From positions 181,720 to 245,719 of the forward strand of contig JBBDRD010000041.1 of assembly GCA_040905665.1 (NCBI GenBank): a DNA stretch of 64,000 nucleotides. Direction: 5' to 3'. This document shows positions 50,672 to 58,786 of this stretch, piece after piece; positions within the stretch are counted from its first letter, which is position 1; each line of letters begins with the position of its first letter. A model generated the notes under the pieces. That model ran no database searches. It was not told the origin of the DNA and worked only from the letters and a program-made list of their open reading frames with translations. Both the position numbers and the translations under genes were made by a program. The stretch comes from DASVCN01 sp040905665. GTDB taxonomy: Bacteria; Deinococcota; Deinococci; Deinococcales; Trueperaceae.

Positions 50672-51679
50672 ATGAAGCGGATTGCCCTGGTGCTCACCCT
50701 ATTCATGCTGCTCGGAAGTGCGGCCTTCGCGCAGAGCCTCAATGTGCTCTGCAGTCCCGACCTGGCCTGGTGTGAAGCGCTCGGCCCTGCCTACGAAGAG
50801 GCCACTGGAAACGAGTTGGATTTTGTGCGTCTCAGCTCCAGCGAAGCGCTCGCCCGCCTGCGTGCCGAGGCGGCCAACCCCGTCTTCGACGTCTGGTTCG
50901 GCGGCACCGGCGATCCGCACCTGGTCGCCTTCCACGAAGGGCTTACCGAGTTCTACATGCCGTCGGTGTGGGATGAGCTTATTCCCAGCCTCACCAATGC
51001 CGTGGGCGAAACCTACATCCCGCTCTACACCGGCGCGATCGGCTTCGTAGTAAACGAGGGGATCCTGGCAGAGGAAGGTATCGAGGTTCCGCGCTGCTGG
51101 GAAGACCTCACCGACCCAGCGTTTAAGAACTTGATCGCCATGCCCGATCCCAACTCTTCGGGAACTGCCTACACGATTATCGCCACACTGGTCCAGATCA
51201 TGGGCGAAGAAGCGGCGTTCGAGTACCTCGCCGACCTTCACCAGAACATTCAGCAATACACCCGGTCGGGCAGTGCCCCCGGTCAGCTGGCGGGCCGCGG
51301 CGACGTCGCCATGGCGATCCAGTTCCTGCACGACGGCGTGAAGTTCGCCCAGCAGGGCTTCCCGCTAACCAACATAGCGCCCTGCGAGGGTACCGGTTTC
51401 GAGATCGGCGGCCTTAGCATGATCGCCAACTCGCCCAATCGTGACGCAGCCATAGAATTCATCGAGTGGTCCCTCACGCCCGAAGCGCAGTCCCTTGCCG
51501 CGGAACAGGGCGAGTCGTACCAGGTGCAGTCGAATCAGAACACTCCGGTACACCCGGCGTCGCCCGATCTCGATAGCCTCAACCTCATCGAGTACGACTT
51601 CGAGACCTTCGGTGATCCTGATGTCCGTGACCGGATAGTAGGCCGCTGGACGAACGAGATCTTCCCCGTCCCCCGCTGA
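50672..51679 (+). CDS. ABC importer substrate-binding protein (Fe3+/phosphonate/sugar-phosphate type)
   Basis: Extracytoplasmic binding protein of 335 residues with a Sec signal (MKRIALVLTLFMLLGSAAFA). The mature part has SSSEALARLRAEAANPVFDV, WFGGTGDPHLVAFHEGL, and MPDPNSSGTAYTIIATLVQ with QYTRSGSAPGQLAGRGDVA. The family includes iron-binding FbpA, the phosphonate binder PhnS and the sugar-phosphate binder AfuA. The SSGTAY and SGSAP segments suit a phosphate-bearing ligand, and a phosphatase gene follows in the operon. GGAGG lies before the ATG. The exact ligand is inference. Confidence 0.85.
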   Translation: MKRIALVLTLFMLLGSAAFAQSLNVLCSPDLAWCEALGPAYEEATGNELDFVRLSSSEALARLRAEAANPVFDVWFGGTGDPHLVAFHEGLTEFYMPSVWDELIPSLTNAVGETYIPLYTGAIGFVVNEGILAEEGIEVPRCWEDLTDPAFKNLIAMPDPNSSGTAYTIIATLVQIMGEEAAFEYLADLHQNIQQYTRSGSAPGQLAGRGDVAMAIQFLHDGVKFAQQGFPLTNIAPCEGTGFEIGGLSMIANSPNRDAAIEFIEWSLTPEAQSLAAEQGESYQVQSNQNTPVHPASPDLDSLNLIEYDFETFGDPDVRDRIVGRWTNEIFPVPR

Positions 51680-51741
51680 TCGTCGCGCCCTAGGCGTCAA
51701 GGCGTCCCATCCCGGCCCGAGTGCTGGGGTGGGACGCCCAC

Positions 51742-51786
51742 ATGGTTCTGGAAAACATGGTTCTGGAAAACCTGGTCCCGGAACAC
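51742..51786. repeat. three tandem 15-bp repeats upstream of the fused permease
   Basis: ATGGTTCTGGAAAAC (51742-51756 and 51757-51771, identical) and CTGGTCCCGGAACAC (51772-51786) are adjacent. They lie between the binding-protein stop and the permease ribosome site. An in-frame start further upstream would make them coding (MVLENMVLENLVPEH), but the TTG at 51805 is better supported. Confidence 0.75.
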
Positions 51787-51804
51787 CTATTCAGGAGCAC
51801 CCCC

Positions 51805-54021
51805 TTGGCCGTCCGTACAATTTCTCAGTCGCGCTCCCCGGCGGTCAGGAGTTCCGCCTGGATTTTCGCGGCGTTTTCATTCGTCGTGTTCCTGGCGCTG
51901 CCCTTCGGTAGGCCCGGCCGGCCCTTCCTCACCATCGATGAGGCCTACCGTCCCTGGAACCTCGATTCACCCTGGTTGTGGCTCGTTCCGGCCATGGCGA
52001 TAATGGCCGCGATCGCCGCGCTGCTCCCGCTGGAGCCGATTCGCCGCGGAAACATCCTCACCGCCGCGGGCGCCACCGGGTTCCTGATTGGAGTCGGCTG
52101 GCTCATGGCCACGAGCATTCCCTTCGGCATGGGCGCACTCCTGTCGCTCACCTCGTTGCTGATCGTAACGGGCTACGGGCTCAGCCTCTCTGGCCGGATT
52201 CAGGGCGATCCCTTCATCGCCTGCAGCATCCTGTTCGTTGGGCTACTTATCGTCCTGCTGATCATCTACCCGTTGCTGACCGTGTTGCAAACGGCGATTT
52301 TCATCGATGGCCGCTTCACCTTCGACAAGATCATCGCGACCGTGAACAGCCCACGCTTCCTCTTCATAGAGAATCCGTATACGACGCGCGACGAGGTCGC
52401 ACTGATCCGCAACGTAACGATCGCGGGCGCGGCGCTTTCTCTCGCCTGGTTGCTACTAAGGCGCGCCGCGATTTCGCGGGTGGTTACGGGCACGCTTGTT
52501 GGTGCGATCCTCGGCCTCGCACTGGGCCTCGCACTATTCGCCCGCGGTGCGATAGTCACCAGCCTTACCCTGGCGGTCATCGTCGCGACCGTGGCGACCG
52601 TTCTGGGCCTGGCATTCGCGCTGTTAGGACAACGCACCCGAATCCCCGTCGTACGCCATTCCATGGGGGCGATCAGCCTACTGCCAATCATCACGCCGCC
52701 GTTCATCCTGGCGTTCGCAATGATCTTCCTGCTGGGCCGCCGGGGCCTTCTGACCCACGACATACTGGGCATGTCCAGCAGTTGGATCTTCGGCATGCCG
52801 GGTGTTGCGCTGGCGCAGATACTCGCCTACACCCCAATCGCCTACCTCGTCATTCAGGGCTCTGTAGCGGGACTCAACGCCGCCCTCGAGGAGGCGTCGG
52901 TCACTCTTGGCGCCAGCCGCTGGCATACCTTCCGCACCATCACCTGGCCGCTCGTTCGTCCGGGTCTGGCGAACGCGTTCCTGCTGAGCGTCATCGAGTC
53001 GTTCGCCGACTTCGGCAACCCGCTCATCTTGGGTGGTGACCGGAACTATCTTGCTACCGAGGTATTCGCCGCGTTCGCGGCGCGCTTCGACCCCAGTGAG
53101 GCTGCTGTCTATGGAGTATTCCTGCTGATAATCGTGCTGCTCGTGTTCTACGCGCAAGCTCGTTGGCTGGGCCAGAGCTCCTTCGTGACCGTCACCGGCA
53201 AACCGTCGCGGGGTGGCTTTTCCCCGCTTCCCCGGGCGCTCGAGGGCATATTGCTGGTGGGCTTCTTCCTTTGGGCTATCGCCGTTGTGGGGCTCTACGG
53301 CTCTATCGTCTACGGCTCGTTCGTCCAGCTCTGGGGTATCGACTCCACACTCACGCTCCAGCACTGGCGCGACCTGGCTAACGCCGGTATCCCGGTCTTC
53401 CTCTACACCGCCCGCATCGCAGCGATAAGCGCGGTACCTGCCGCCCTGCTCGGCTTCCTCATCGCCTACCTGGTGGTGCGGCAGAACTTTTGGGGGCGGC
53501 GCTTTTTGGAGTTCGGCTCGATGCTTTCTTTCGCCACCCCCGGCACCGTGATGGGCGTCGCCTACATCCTGGCGTTCAACACGGGACCGTGGCTGCTCAC
53601 CGCGACCGCCACGATCATCGTGCTGGCTTTCATCTTTCGTAACATGCCGGTCGCGATCCGGGGAGGCGTCGCCGGCTTTGCCCAAATAGACATAAGCCTA
53701 GAGGAGGCAGCGACCACCTTGGGGGCCAGTTCGAGTCGAACCCTGCGCACGATACTCGTGCCGCTCCTGATAATTCCGCTCATCGCCGGCCTCATCTTCG
53801 CGTTCGTGCGGGCGATGACCGCCATAAGCCAGGTTATCTTCGTGGTAAGTCCCGGCAACATGCTCACGACCGTCCTTCTGTTGGGTTGGGTCGAGCAGGG
53901 CCAGACCGGCCGTGCGGCCGCCATGGGAACTCTGTTGATAGTTTCGATGCTCACTGTGATCCTGCTGCTCATGCTGCTGACCAGGCGGCGGGGCCTCGCA
54001 TCCGGAGAGGTGGTTCCATGA
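51805..54021 (+). CDS. fused double-domain ABC importer permease (FbpB/SfuB type)
   Basis: Inner-membrane permease in which both halves of the channel are joined. From the TTG at 51805 (AGGAG 7 bases upstream) it has about 738 residues and a dozen or more predicted helices. Two coupling loops show the duplication: EEASVTLGASRWHTFRTITW in the first half and EEAATTLGASSSRTLRTILV in the second. An additional hydrophobic N-terminal stretch of about 150 residues precedes the first permease domain. A start at 51721 would add 28 repeat-derived residues. The stop overlaps the ATPase start in ATGA. Confidence 0.88.
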   Translation: MAVRTISQSRSPAVRSSAWIFAAFSFVVFLALPFGRPGRPFLTIDEAYRPWNLDSPWLWLVPAMAIMAAIAALLPLEPIRRGNILTAAGATGFLIGVGWLMATSIPFGMGALLSLTSLLIVTGYGLSLSGRIQGDPFIACSILFVGLLIVLLIIYPLLTVLQTAIFIDGRFTFDKIIATVNSPRFLFIENPYTTRDEVALIRNVTIAGAALSLAWLLLRRAAISRVVTGTLVGAILGLALGLALFARGAIVTSLTLAVIVATVATVLGLAFALLGQRTRIPVVRHSMGAISLLPIITPPFILAFAMIFLLGRRGLLTHDILGMSSSWIFGMPGVALAQILAYTPIAYLVIQGSVAGLNAALEEASVTLGASRWHTFRTITWPLVRPGLANAFLLSVIESFADFGNPLILGGDRNYLATEVFAAFAARFDPSEAAVYGVFLLIIVLLVFYAQARWLGQSSFVTVTGKPSRGGFSPLPRALEGILLVGFFLWAIAVVGLYGSIVYGSFVQLWGIDSTLTLQHWRDLANAGIPVFLYTARIAAISAVPAALLGFLIAYLVVRQNFWGRRFLEFGSMLSFATPGTVMGVAYILAFNTGPWLLTATATIIVLAFIFRNMPVAIRGGVAGFAQIDISLEEAATTLGASSSRTLRTILVPLLIIPLIAGLIFAFVRAMTAISQVIFVVSPGNMLTTVLLLGWVEQGQTGRAAAMGTLLIVSMLTVILLLMLLTRRRGLASGEVVP

Positions 54022-55163
54022 CGCCCGCTCAGGAAATCGGCGCAGCGCCGGTAAGACTCGAAGCGGTAAGCAAGACTTTTTCGGGAGATGTGGTGGCTGT
54101 CGACGCCCTCGACCTGACAATCGAACCAGGCTCGCTCGTCACCCTGCTTGGCCCCTCCGGTTGCGGCAAGACTACTACCCTGCGGATGATCGCCGGGCTC
54201 GAGCGTGCCACCGGCGGGCGGATTCTGATAGACGACCAGGACGTCACCCGGCTGCCGGCAAACCTGCGCGACGTGACGATGGTCTTCCAGAGTTACGCCC
54301 TGTTCCCCCACATGAACGTCTTCGACAACGTCGCCTACGGCCTGCGGGTTGCGAGGGTTTCCGGCGCCGATCTCACCAGGCAGGTAGCCGAAGCCCTGGA
54401 GATGGTGGGGATGGAGGGGCTCGAGAAGCGCAGCTCGGCGGCGCTTTCGGGCGGCCAGCAGCAACGAGTCGCATTGGCCAGGGCCCTGGTGATGCAACCT
54501 CGTGCGCTCCTTTTCGACGAGCCGCTTTCCAATCTCGACGCGAAGCTGCGGCGCCGGGTGCGTCAGGACATTCGCGACCTGCAGCAGCGCTTGGGGATAA
54601 CCAGTGTCTACGTCACGCACGACCAGGAGGAGGCGCTGGCGATCAGCGATCTGATCGTGGTGATGCAGAACGGCCGGGTGCAGCAAACCGGTTCGCCCTT
54701 CGAGCTCTACACCCGGCCGGCCAACCGTTTCGTCGCCGATTTCATCGGCTCCGCCAGCTTTCTGCCGGGGAACTCCGATGGTGAGTACGTGGACGTGGGC
54801 GGTTACCGCTTCGGCCATCGCCAAAAGATCGAACCGGGCGAGGTGACTGTCATGGTTCGGCCCGAAGCGGTGCTCTTGGCGGCAGAGATGGACACGGCCG
54901 ATGGGCTTGCGGAGACTGGGCTTGCGGCAACTGGGCTTGCGGCGACGGTCAAGAGCGTGAGCTATCTGGGCCTCGCCACCGACGTAGTTTTCGACACGCC
55001 GGCGGGAGAGCTCGGCGCCACCGTCACCGGCGAAGGCCGATCGGAACTGCGTAAGGGCGACAACGTCTCGCTCGCCTTCCGGACGGCAGGCATCTACCTG
55101 CTTCCGAATGAGGACCAGGGCGGGGCGGCAGCACCTTCGCAGGGCCGGGCGCCGGCCCGCTGA
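54018..55163 (+). CDS. ABC importer ATPase (FbpC/PotA type)
   Basis: Energises the adjoining fused permease. From the ATG at 54018 it has 381 residues. Walker A is GPSGCGKTTTLRMIAGLE, the Q-loop MVFQSYALFPHMN, signature ALSGGQQQRVALARAL and Walker B ALLFDEPLSNLDAKLR. The C-terminal TOBE region (about 255-370) contains an in-frame 15-bp triplication (GLAETGLAATGLAAT). Overlaps: 4 bases with the permease, 1 base with the HAD gene (TGATG). The three transporter genes and the phosphatase form one operon. Confidence 0.9.
   Translation: MTPAQEIGAAPVRLEAVSKTFSGDVVAVDALDLTIEPGSLVTLLGPSGCGKTTTLRMIAGLERATGGRILIDDQDVTRLPANLRDVTMVFQSYALFPHMNVFDNVAYGLRVARVSGADLTRQVAEALEMVGMEGLEKRSSAALSGGQQQRVALARALVMQPRALLFDEPLSNLDAKLRRRVRQDIRDLQQRLGITSVYVTHDQEEALAISDLIVVMQNGRVQQTGSPFELYTRPANRFVADFIGSASFLPGNSDGEYVDVGGYRFGHRQKIEPGEVTVMVRPEAVLLAAEMDTADGLAETGLAATGLAATVKSVSYLGLATDVVFDTPAGELGATVTGEGRSELRKGDNVSLAFRTAGIYLLPNEDQGGAAAPSQGRAPAR
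54903..54947. repeat. in-frame 15-bp triplication in the importer ATPase
   Basis: GGGCTTGCGGAGACT, GGGCTTGCGGCAACT and GGGCTTGCGGCGACG are adjacent, encoding GLAET-GLAAT-GLAAT in the C-terminal domain. They differ at one or two bases each. Confidence 0.75.
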
Positions 55164-55927
55164 TGGAGCAGATCCGCCTACTGGTGGTCGACATCGATGG
55201 CTGCCTGGTAGCTATCGAGCACGCCGCCTACGACCTGGCCGGGCTGGCGCGAGTCGCCGACCTCAACCGCCAGAGCCGCGAGGACGAGACGGTTCCTCCG
55301 CTCACGATCCTCAGCGGTAGGCCACACCCGTATGTCGACGCCCTCATGCAGATACTCGACATCCAGGTGCCGGCGATCTTCGAGAACGGCGCCGGGCTAG
55401 CGCTGCGTTCGCCCTACGGGGCCCGTTACCGGCCCGAGGCGGAGTCGGGACGAGCGGACCTGGAAAACCTCGGCCGTGAGCTGCGACGTCATTGCGAGTT
55501 CAGCATTCAACCGGGGAAGAGCGCTTCGCTCACCCTGTTTCCGCGGGATGACGAGGCAGGAATTTCGGAGATCGAGCGCGTTCTCGCCGAGCTGTTCGAA
55601 CGCCACTCGCTGGACCTCGTCATCGACCCCGCTCAAGAGTGCGTTAACGTGCTGGTGCCTGGCGTCGACAAGGGGCTGGGCCTGCGCTGGCTGGCGGAGG
55701 AGCTCGGAGTTCCCCTCGCGCAGGTCGCCGGTATCGGAGACAGCGTCGGGGATCTGGCCTGGCTCTCGCAGTGTGGTTTGTCGTGCGCGCCGAGCAACGC
55801 CGAGGAGCGGGTGCGCGAGAGTGTCGACGGGGTTTCGGCGTACGAGGACGTAGCCGCTGTAATTGAGCTTTACGAGCGGGTGATCGAGTCGAATCGGGCT
55901 GCGCGGACCGTGACTCGGGGGGAGTGA
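55163..55927 (+). CDS. HAD-superfamily phosphatase
   Basis: Predicted sugar-phosphate phosphatase, 254 residues. The nucleophile motif is VVDIDGCLV near the N-terminus. Motif II is TILSGRPHP, a cap domain occupies the middle, and motif IV is GIGDSVGDLAWLSQ. The terminal region CAPSNAEERVRESVDGVSA is as in Cof-like (class IIB) HADs. The start overlaps the ATPase stop (TGATG), so it is co-translated with the importer. This pairing suggests that the imported compound or its product is a phosphate ester (inference). Confidence 0.85.
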   Translation: MEQIRLLVVDIDGCLVAIEHAAYDLAGLARVADLNRQSREDETVPPLTILSGRPHPYVDALMQILDIQVPAIFENGAGLALRSPYGARYRPEAESGRADLENLGRELRRHCEFSIQPGKSASLTLFPRDDEAGISEIERVLAELFERHSLDLVIDPAQECVNVLVPGVDKGLGLRWLAEELGVPLAQVAGIGDSVGDLAWLSQCGLSCAPSNAEERVRESVDGVSAYEDVAAVIELYERVIESNRAARTVTRGE

Positions 55928-55990
55928 ATTTTCTTCTATGGCACCAAACCAGAAGGAATTTCTGATTGATGAGGCCGGCTATTTGGTTTG

Positions 55991-56347
55991 CTATACCGCC
56001 GACTCCGAATCCCTCAGGCTGAGGTACGTGTCCAGCGCCTCGTTCACCACCTGGTTGAGTGACTTTTGGTGGGTGACCGCATAGACCGAAGCGCGACGGT
56101 GAAGCTCCTGTCCTGTTCTGACGTTAAACGTTCCCTTGAACGGCTTCTCGGGCTTCTTCCCCAACTCTCGAGAGGTCTCAAGATAATCGTCAACCGCCTC
56201 CTTGAAGGCCGCCTCGAGAGAGCTGACGTCAGCGCCTTCGAAGGTTACAAGGCTGCGAATATATTCCAGCTTCCCGTAGAACACATGGTCTTCAGCGCTG
56301 TACTGGACTGACCCGAGATAACCTTTGTACTCCATCATGTTCGTCAT
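55991..56347 (-). CDS. hicB: HicB-family antitoxin
   Basis: Neutralises the HicA RNase and represses its own promoter. The 118-residue protein has the HicB partly degraded RNase H-like fold at the N-terminus (YKGYLGSVQYSAEDHVFYGK, then SLEAAFKEAVDDYLE). A C-terminal ribbon-helix-helix segment follows: FNVRTGQELHRRASVYAVTH and SLNQVVNEALDTYL. Its start overlaps the hicA stop in ATGA, and toxin-before-antitoxin order is usual for hicAB. It sits between the HAD gene and iolD. Confidence 0.9.
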   Translation of the reverse strand: MTNMMEYKGYLGSVQYSAEDHVFYGKLEYIRSLVTFEGADVSSLEAAFKEAVDDYLETSRELGKKPEKPFKGTFNVRTGQELHRRASVYAVTHQKSLNQVVNEALDTYLSLRDSESAV

Positions 56348-56598
56348 ACAAGTCCCTCCTGAGTAAGAGTCTTGAGCACCAGCTCGACTTGATAGGTCTT
56401 CAATTCGTTTCCAGGATGCGGCTTGTGGAGGCTGATGATTGCCGCTGTGTTATGCGAGAAGCGCCTCCTGGAGCCCCCCGTCTTTCCTCGCTTCACTTCC
56501 TCGTAACCCAGCGCCCTAAGGAGCCTCACGAGATCGTTCCACGAAAAGTCTTTCGGCTGACTCCTCAGCCTCTCGATCAGCTTCTCCTTGCGGCTCAT
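56344..56598 (-). CDS. hicA: HicA-family mRNA interferase toxin
   Basis: Small ribonuclease of a type II toxin-antitoxin pair. The 84-residue protein has a double-stranded-RNA-binding-like fold: SWNDLVRLLRALGYEEVKRG, then GGSRRRFSHN and ISLHKPHPGNELKTYQVELV. The His-rich LHKPHPG suits the active region; the usual GSH triad is GSR here, so the catalytic His must be confirmed. It overlaps hicB by 4 bases. A clean promoter and a palindrome lie just upstream. Confidence 0.88.
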   Translation of the reverse strand: MSRKEKLIERLRSQPKDFSWNDLVRLLRALGYEEVKRGKTGGSRRRFSHNTAAIISLHKPHPGNELKTYQVELVLKTLTQEGLV

Positions 56599-56639
56599 CC
56601 GTTCCCCTCACAAACCAACGTCGGATTCAAAACCCGGAT

Positions 56640-56675
56640 GCAACTAAGTATAGTTGCTTAATATCAAGTGGTCAA
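56640..56675 (-). promoter_or_regulatory. hicAB promoter with overlapping operator palindrome
   Basis: On the minus strand TTGACC (56675-56670) and TATACT (56652-56647) are exactly 17 bases apart, giving a strong sigma-70-type promoter. The inverted repeat GCAACTA-AGTA-TAGTTGC (56640-56657) overlaps the -10 element. This is the position expected for HicB autorepression. Confidence 0.75.
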
Positions 56676-56784
56676 GGCGGGAGAGCTGACTTCAGCGCAC
56701 CGAGGGTGACAAGGCTGAGGATGGTCCACCGAGGAACCCTTTTGGCGCAGCGCCCCAATTGAACCTGCTCTTTTCGATTGAGCT

Positions 56785-56813
56785 TTGTTCAACACCCCTG
56801 CCGGTGTCATATT
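56785..56813 (+). promoter_or_regulatory. possible promoter of the inositol operon
   Basis: TTGTTC (56785-56790) and CATATT (56808-56813) are separated by 17 bases, with an ACACC-GGTGT inverted repeat (56792-56807) in the spacer that could bind a regulator. The iolD start is 27 bases after it. The matches are modest. Confidence 0.35.
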
Positions 56814-56839
56814 GGGGGAAAGGGTCAGGAGGTGTCTAG

Positions 56840-58717
56840 ATGAAGGGTGTGCGGCTAACCGTCGGTCAGGCGATCGTAAGGTTTCTGGCGGCACAGTTCA
56901 GCGAGCGGGGCGGGGTGGAGCAGCGGCTGATCCCCGGTTTCTGGGCGATCCTCGGCCACGGCAACGTTACCGGCCTGGGCCAGGCGCTGCAGGAGCTGGG
57001 TCATGAATTCGGGCTGCCCACTTACCGCCCGCAGAACGAGCAGGCGATGGTCCACGCCGCCGCGGCTTTCGCCAAGCACAAGGACCGACTAGCAACGTTC
57101 GCCTGCACCGCTTCGATAGGTCCCGGCTCCAGCAACATGCTCACTGCGGCCGCCGGGGCCACTATCAACCGCCTGCCGGTGCTGCTCTTCCCCTCGGACT
57201 ACTTCGCCAACCGCATCCCCGACCCAGTTTTGCAGCAGCTCGAGCATCCGAGCGAACACGATGTGAGCGTCAACGACGCGTTTCGGCCTGTGTCACGCTT
57301 CTTCACGCGAATAAGCCGGCCGGAGCAACTCCTCTCTGCCCTGCCCGCAGCACTGCGGGTCCTCACCGATCCGGCCGAGACCGGGGCGGTCACTATTTGT
57401 CTGCCAGAAGACGTGCAGACGGAGGCCTTCGACTGGCCGGCAGAGTTTTTCGAGCGGAGAGTGTGGCGGGTAAGGTGTCCGGCACCGGAGCCGGAACTGC
57501 TGGTGCAAGCCGTGCGGCTGCTGGCTCAGTCGCAGCGGCCCCTGGTCGTGGCCGGGGGCGGCGCCATCTATTCGGGGGCGAGCGAGGCACTGGACAAGCT
57601 GGCGTTCCAGTACGGTATACCAGTGTGTGAGACACAAGCGGGCAAGGGAGTACTGCCCTGGAATCATCCGCTGAACAGCGGTCCCATTGGAGCTAACGGC
57701 GGACTGGCGGCTAATCGCCTGGCCCGCGAAGCCGACCTGGTGATCGCTCTCGGGACGCGCCTGGGCGACTTCGTCACGGCCTCGAAGACCGTCTTCCAGA
57801 ATCCGCAGGTGAAGTTCATCTCGCTGAACGTGACGGCGCAAGACGCCCACAAACTCGGATCGTTGCCGTTGGTTGCCGACGCGAAACGTGCCGTCGAGCA
57901 GTTGCATGAAGCACTGGGCGACGAGGGCTACGGCGGAACCTCTGCCGATTACCGCGGCGAAGTAGAGGCTCTATCGCGCGAGTGGCACACTACCGTTGAC
58001 GACCTCCGGCGGGTCAGGGACCCCGGGCGGCTGGCGCAGTCGGAGGTGATGGGAGTAGTCAACGAGGCGCTTGGCGGCCATGCCACGGTGGTGTGCGCCG
58101 CCGGCAGCATGCCTGGCGACCTGCTCAAGTTGTGGCGTCCGGATGACGAGAAGGCCTACCACGTCGAGTACGGCTTCTCCTGCATGGGTTATGAAATTCC
58201 TGCCGGGTTGGGAATCAAGCTCGCCGAGCCGGAGCGGGAGGTGGTGGTGTTCATCGGCGACGGGTCTTATCTGATGATGAACAGCGAGGTAGTCACCGCG
58301 GTCGCCGAAGGAGTCCGCTTCACCATCGTGCTGGTCGACAATCACGGGTACCAGTCGATCCACGGACTGCAGAGGGCTTCGGGCACGCCCTCGTTCATCA
58401 ATGAGCTGCGCTCTCGTGATCCGCGGAGCGGCCTTCTCAATGGCCCCTACGTAGCCATCGACTTCGTGCAGCACGCGCAGTCGATGGGTGCCAACGCGAT
58501 TGCCGCCGGGGACGAGGCTCAGTTGCGAAGGGCGTTGGAGGCGGCGCGTGCTTCGGACCGCGTCACGGTGGTTGTCGTTCCCACCGATCCCGAGCGGCGG
58601 GTTCCGTCGTTCGAGGGCTGGTGGGACGTGCCGATCGCTCAGGTGACCGGGCAGGAGAGCGTCGAGCATGCCAAGGCGGCGTACGAAAAGGGTCGCGACA
58701 AGCAGCGGCTATTCTAG
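56840..58717 (+). CDS. iolD: 3D-(3,5/4)-trihydroxycyclohexane-1,2-dione acylhydrolase
   Basis: Thiamine diphosphate enzyme that opens the inositol ring, giving 5-deoxy-glucuronate. The 625-residue protein has the ThDP catalytic Glu in RPQNEQAMVHAAAAFAK, the central FAD-like domain (PLVVAGGGAIYSGASEAL), and the ThDP-magnesium motif VVVFIGDGSYLMMNSEVV with DNHGYQSIHGLQ. It is longer than other ThDP enzymes, as is usual for IolD. AGGAGG precedes the ATG. It is the first gene of the iol cluster and follows a 240-base gap shared with the divergent hicAB. Confidence 0.95.
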   Translation: MKGVRLTVGQAIVRFLAAQFSERGGVEQRLIPGFWAILGHGNVTGLGQALQELGHEFGLPTYRPQNEQAMVHAAAAFAKHKDRLATFACTASIGPGSSNMLTAAAGATINRLPVLLFPSDYFANRIPDPVLQQLEHPSEHDVSVNDAFRPVSRFFTRISRPEQLLSALPAALRVLTDPAETGAVTICLPEDVQTEAFDWPAEFFERRVWRVRCPAPEPELLVQAVRLLAQSQRPLVVAGGGAIYSGASEALDKLAFQYGIPVCETQAGKGVLPWNHPLNSGPIGANGGLAANRLAREADLVIALGTRLGDFVTASKTVFQNPQVKFISLNVTAQDAHKLGSLPLVADAKRAVEQLHEALGDEGYGGTSADYRGEVEALSREWHTTVDDLRRVRDPGRLAQSEVMGVVNEALGGHATVVCAAGSMPGDLLKLWRPDDEKAYHVEYGFSCMGYEIPAGLGIKLAEPEREVVVFIGDGSYLMMNSEVVTAVAEGVRFTIVLVDNHGYQSIHGLQRASGTPSFINELRSRDPRSGLLNGPYVAIDFVQHAQSMGANAIAAGDEAQLRRALEAARASDRVTVVVVPTDPERRVPSFEGWWDVPIAQVTGQESVEHAKAAYEKGRDKQRLF

Positions 58718-58786
58718 GGAACACATGGGAATGGAGGGCTGGCAGTTGAGCCGAGGTAATGGGACGACGATAAGGGTGGCCACAGC

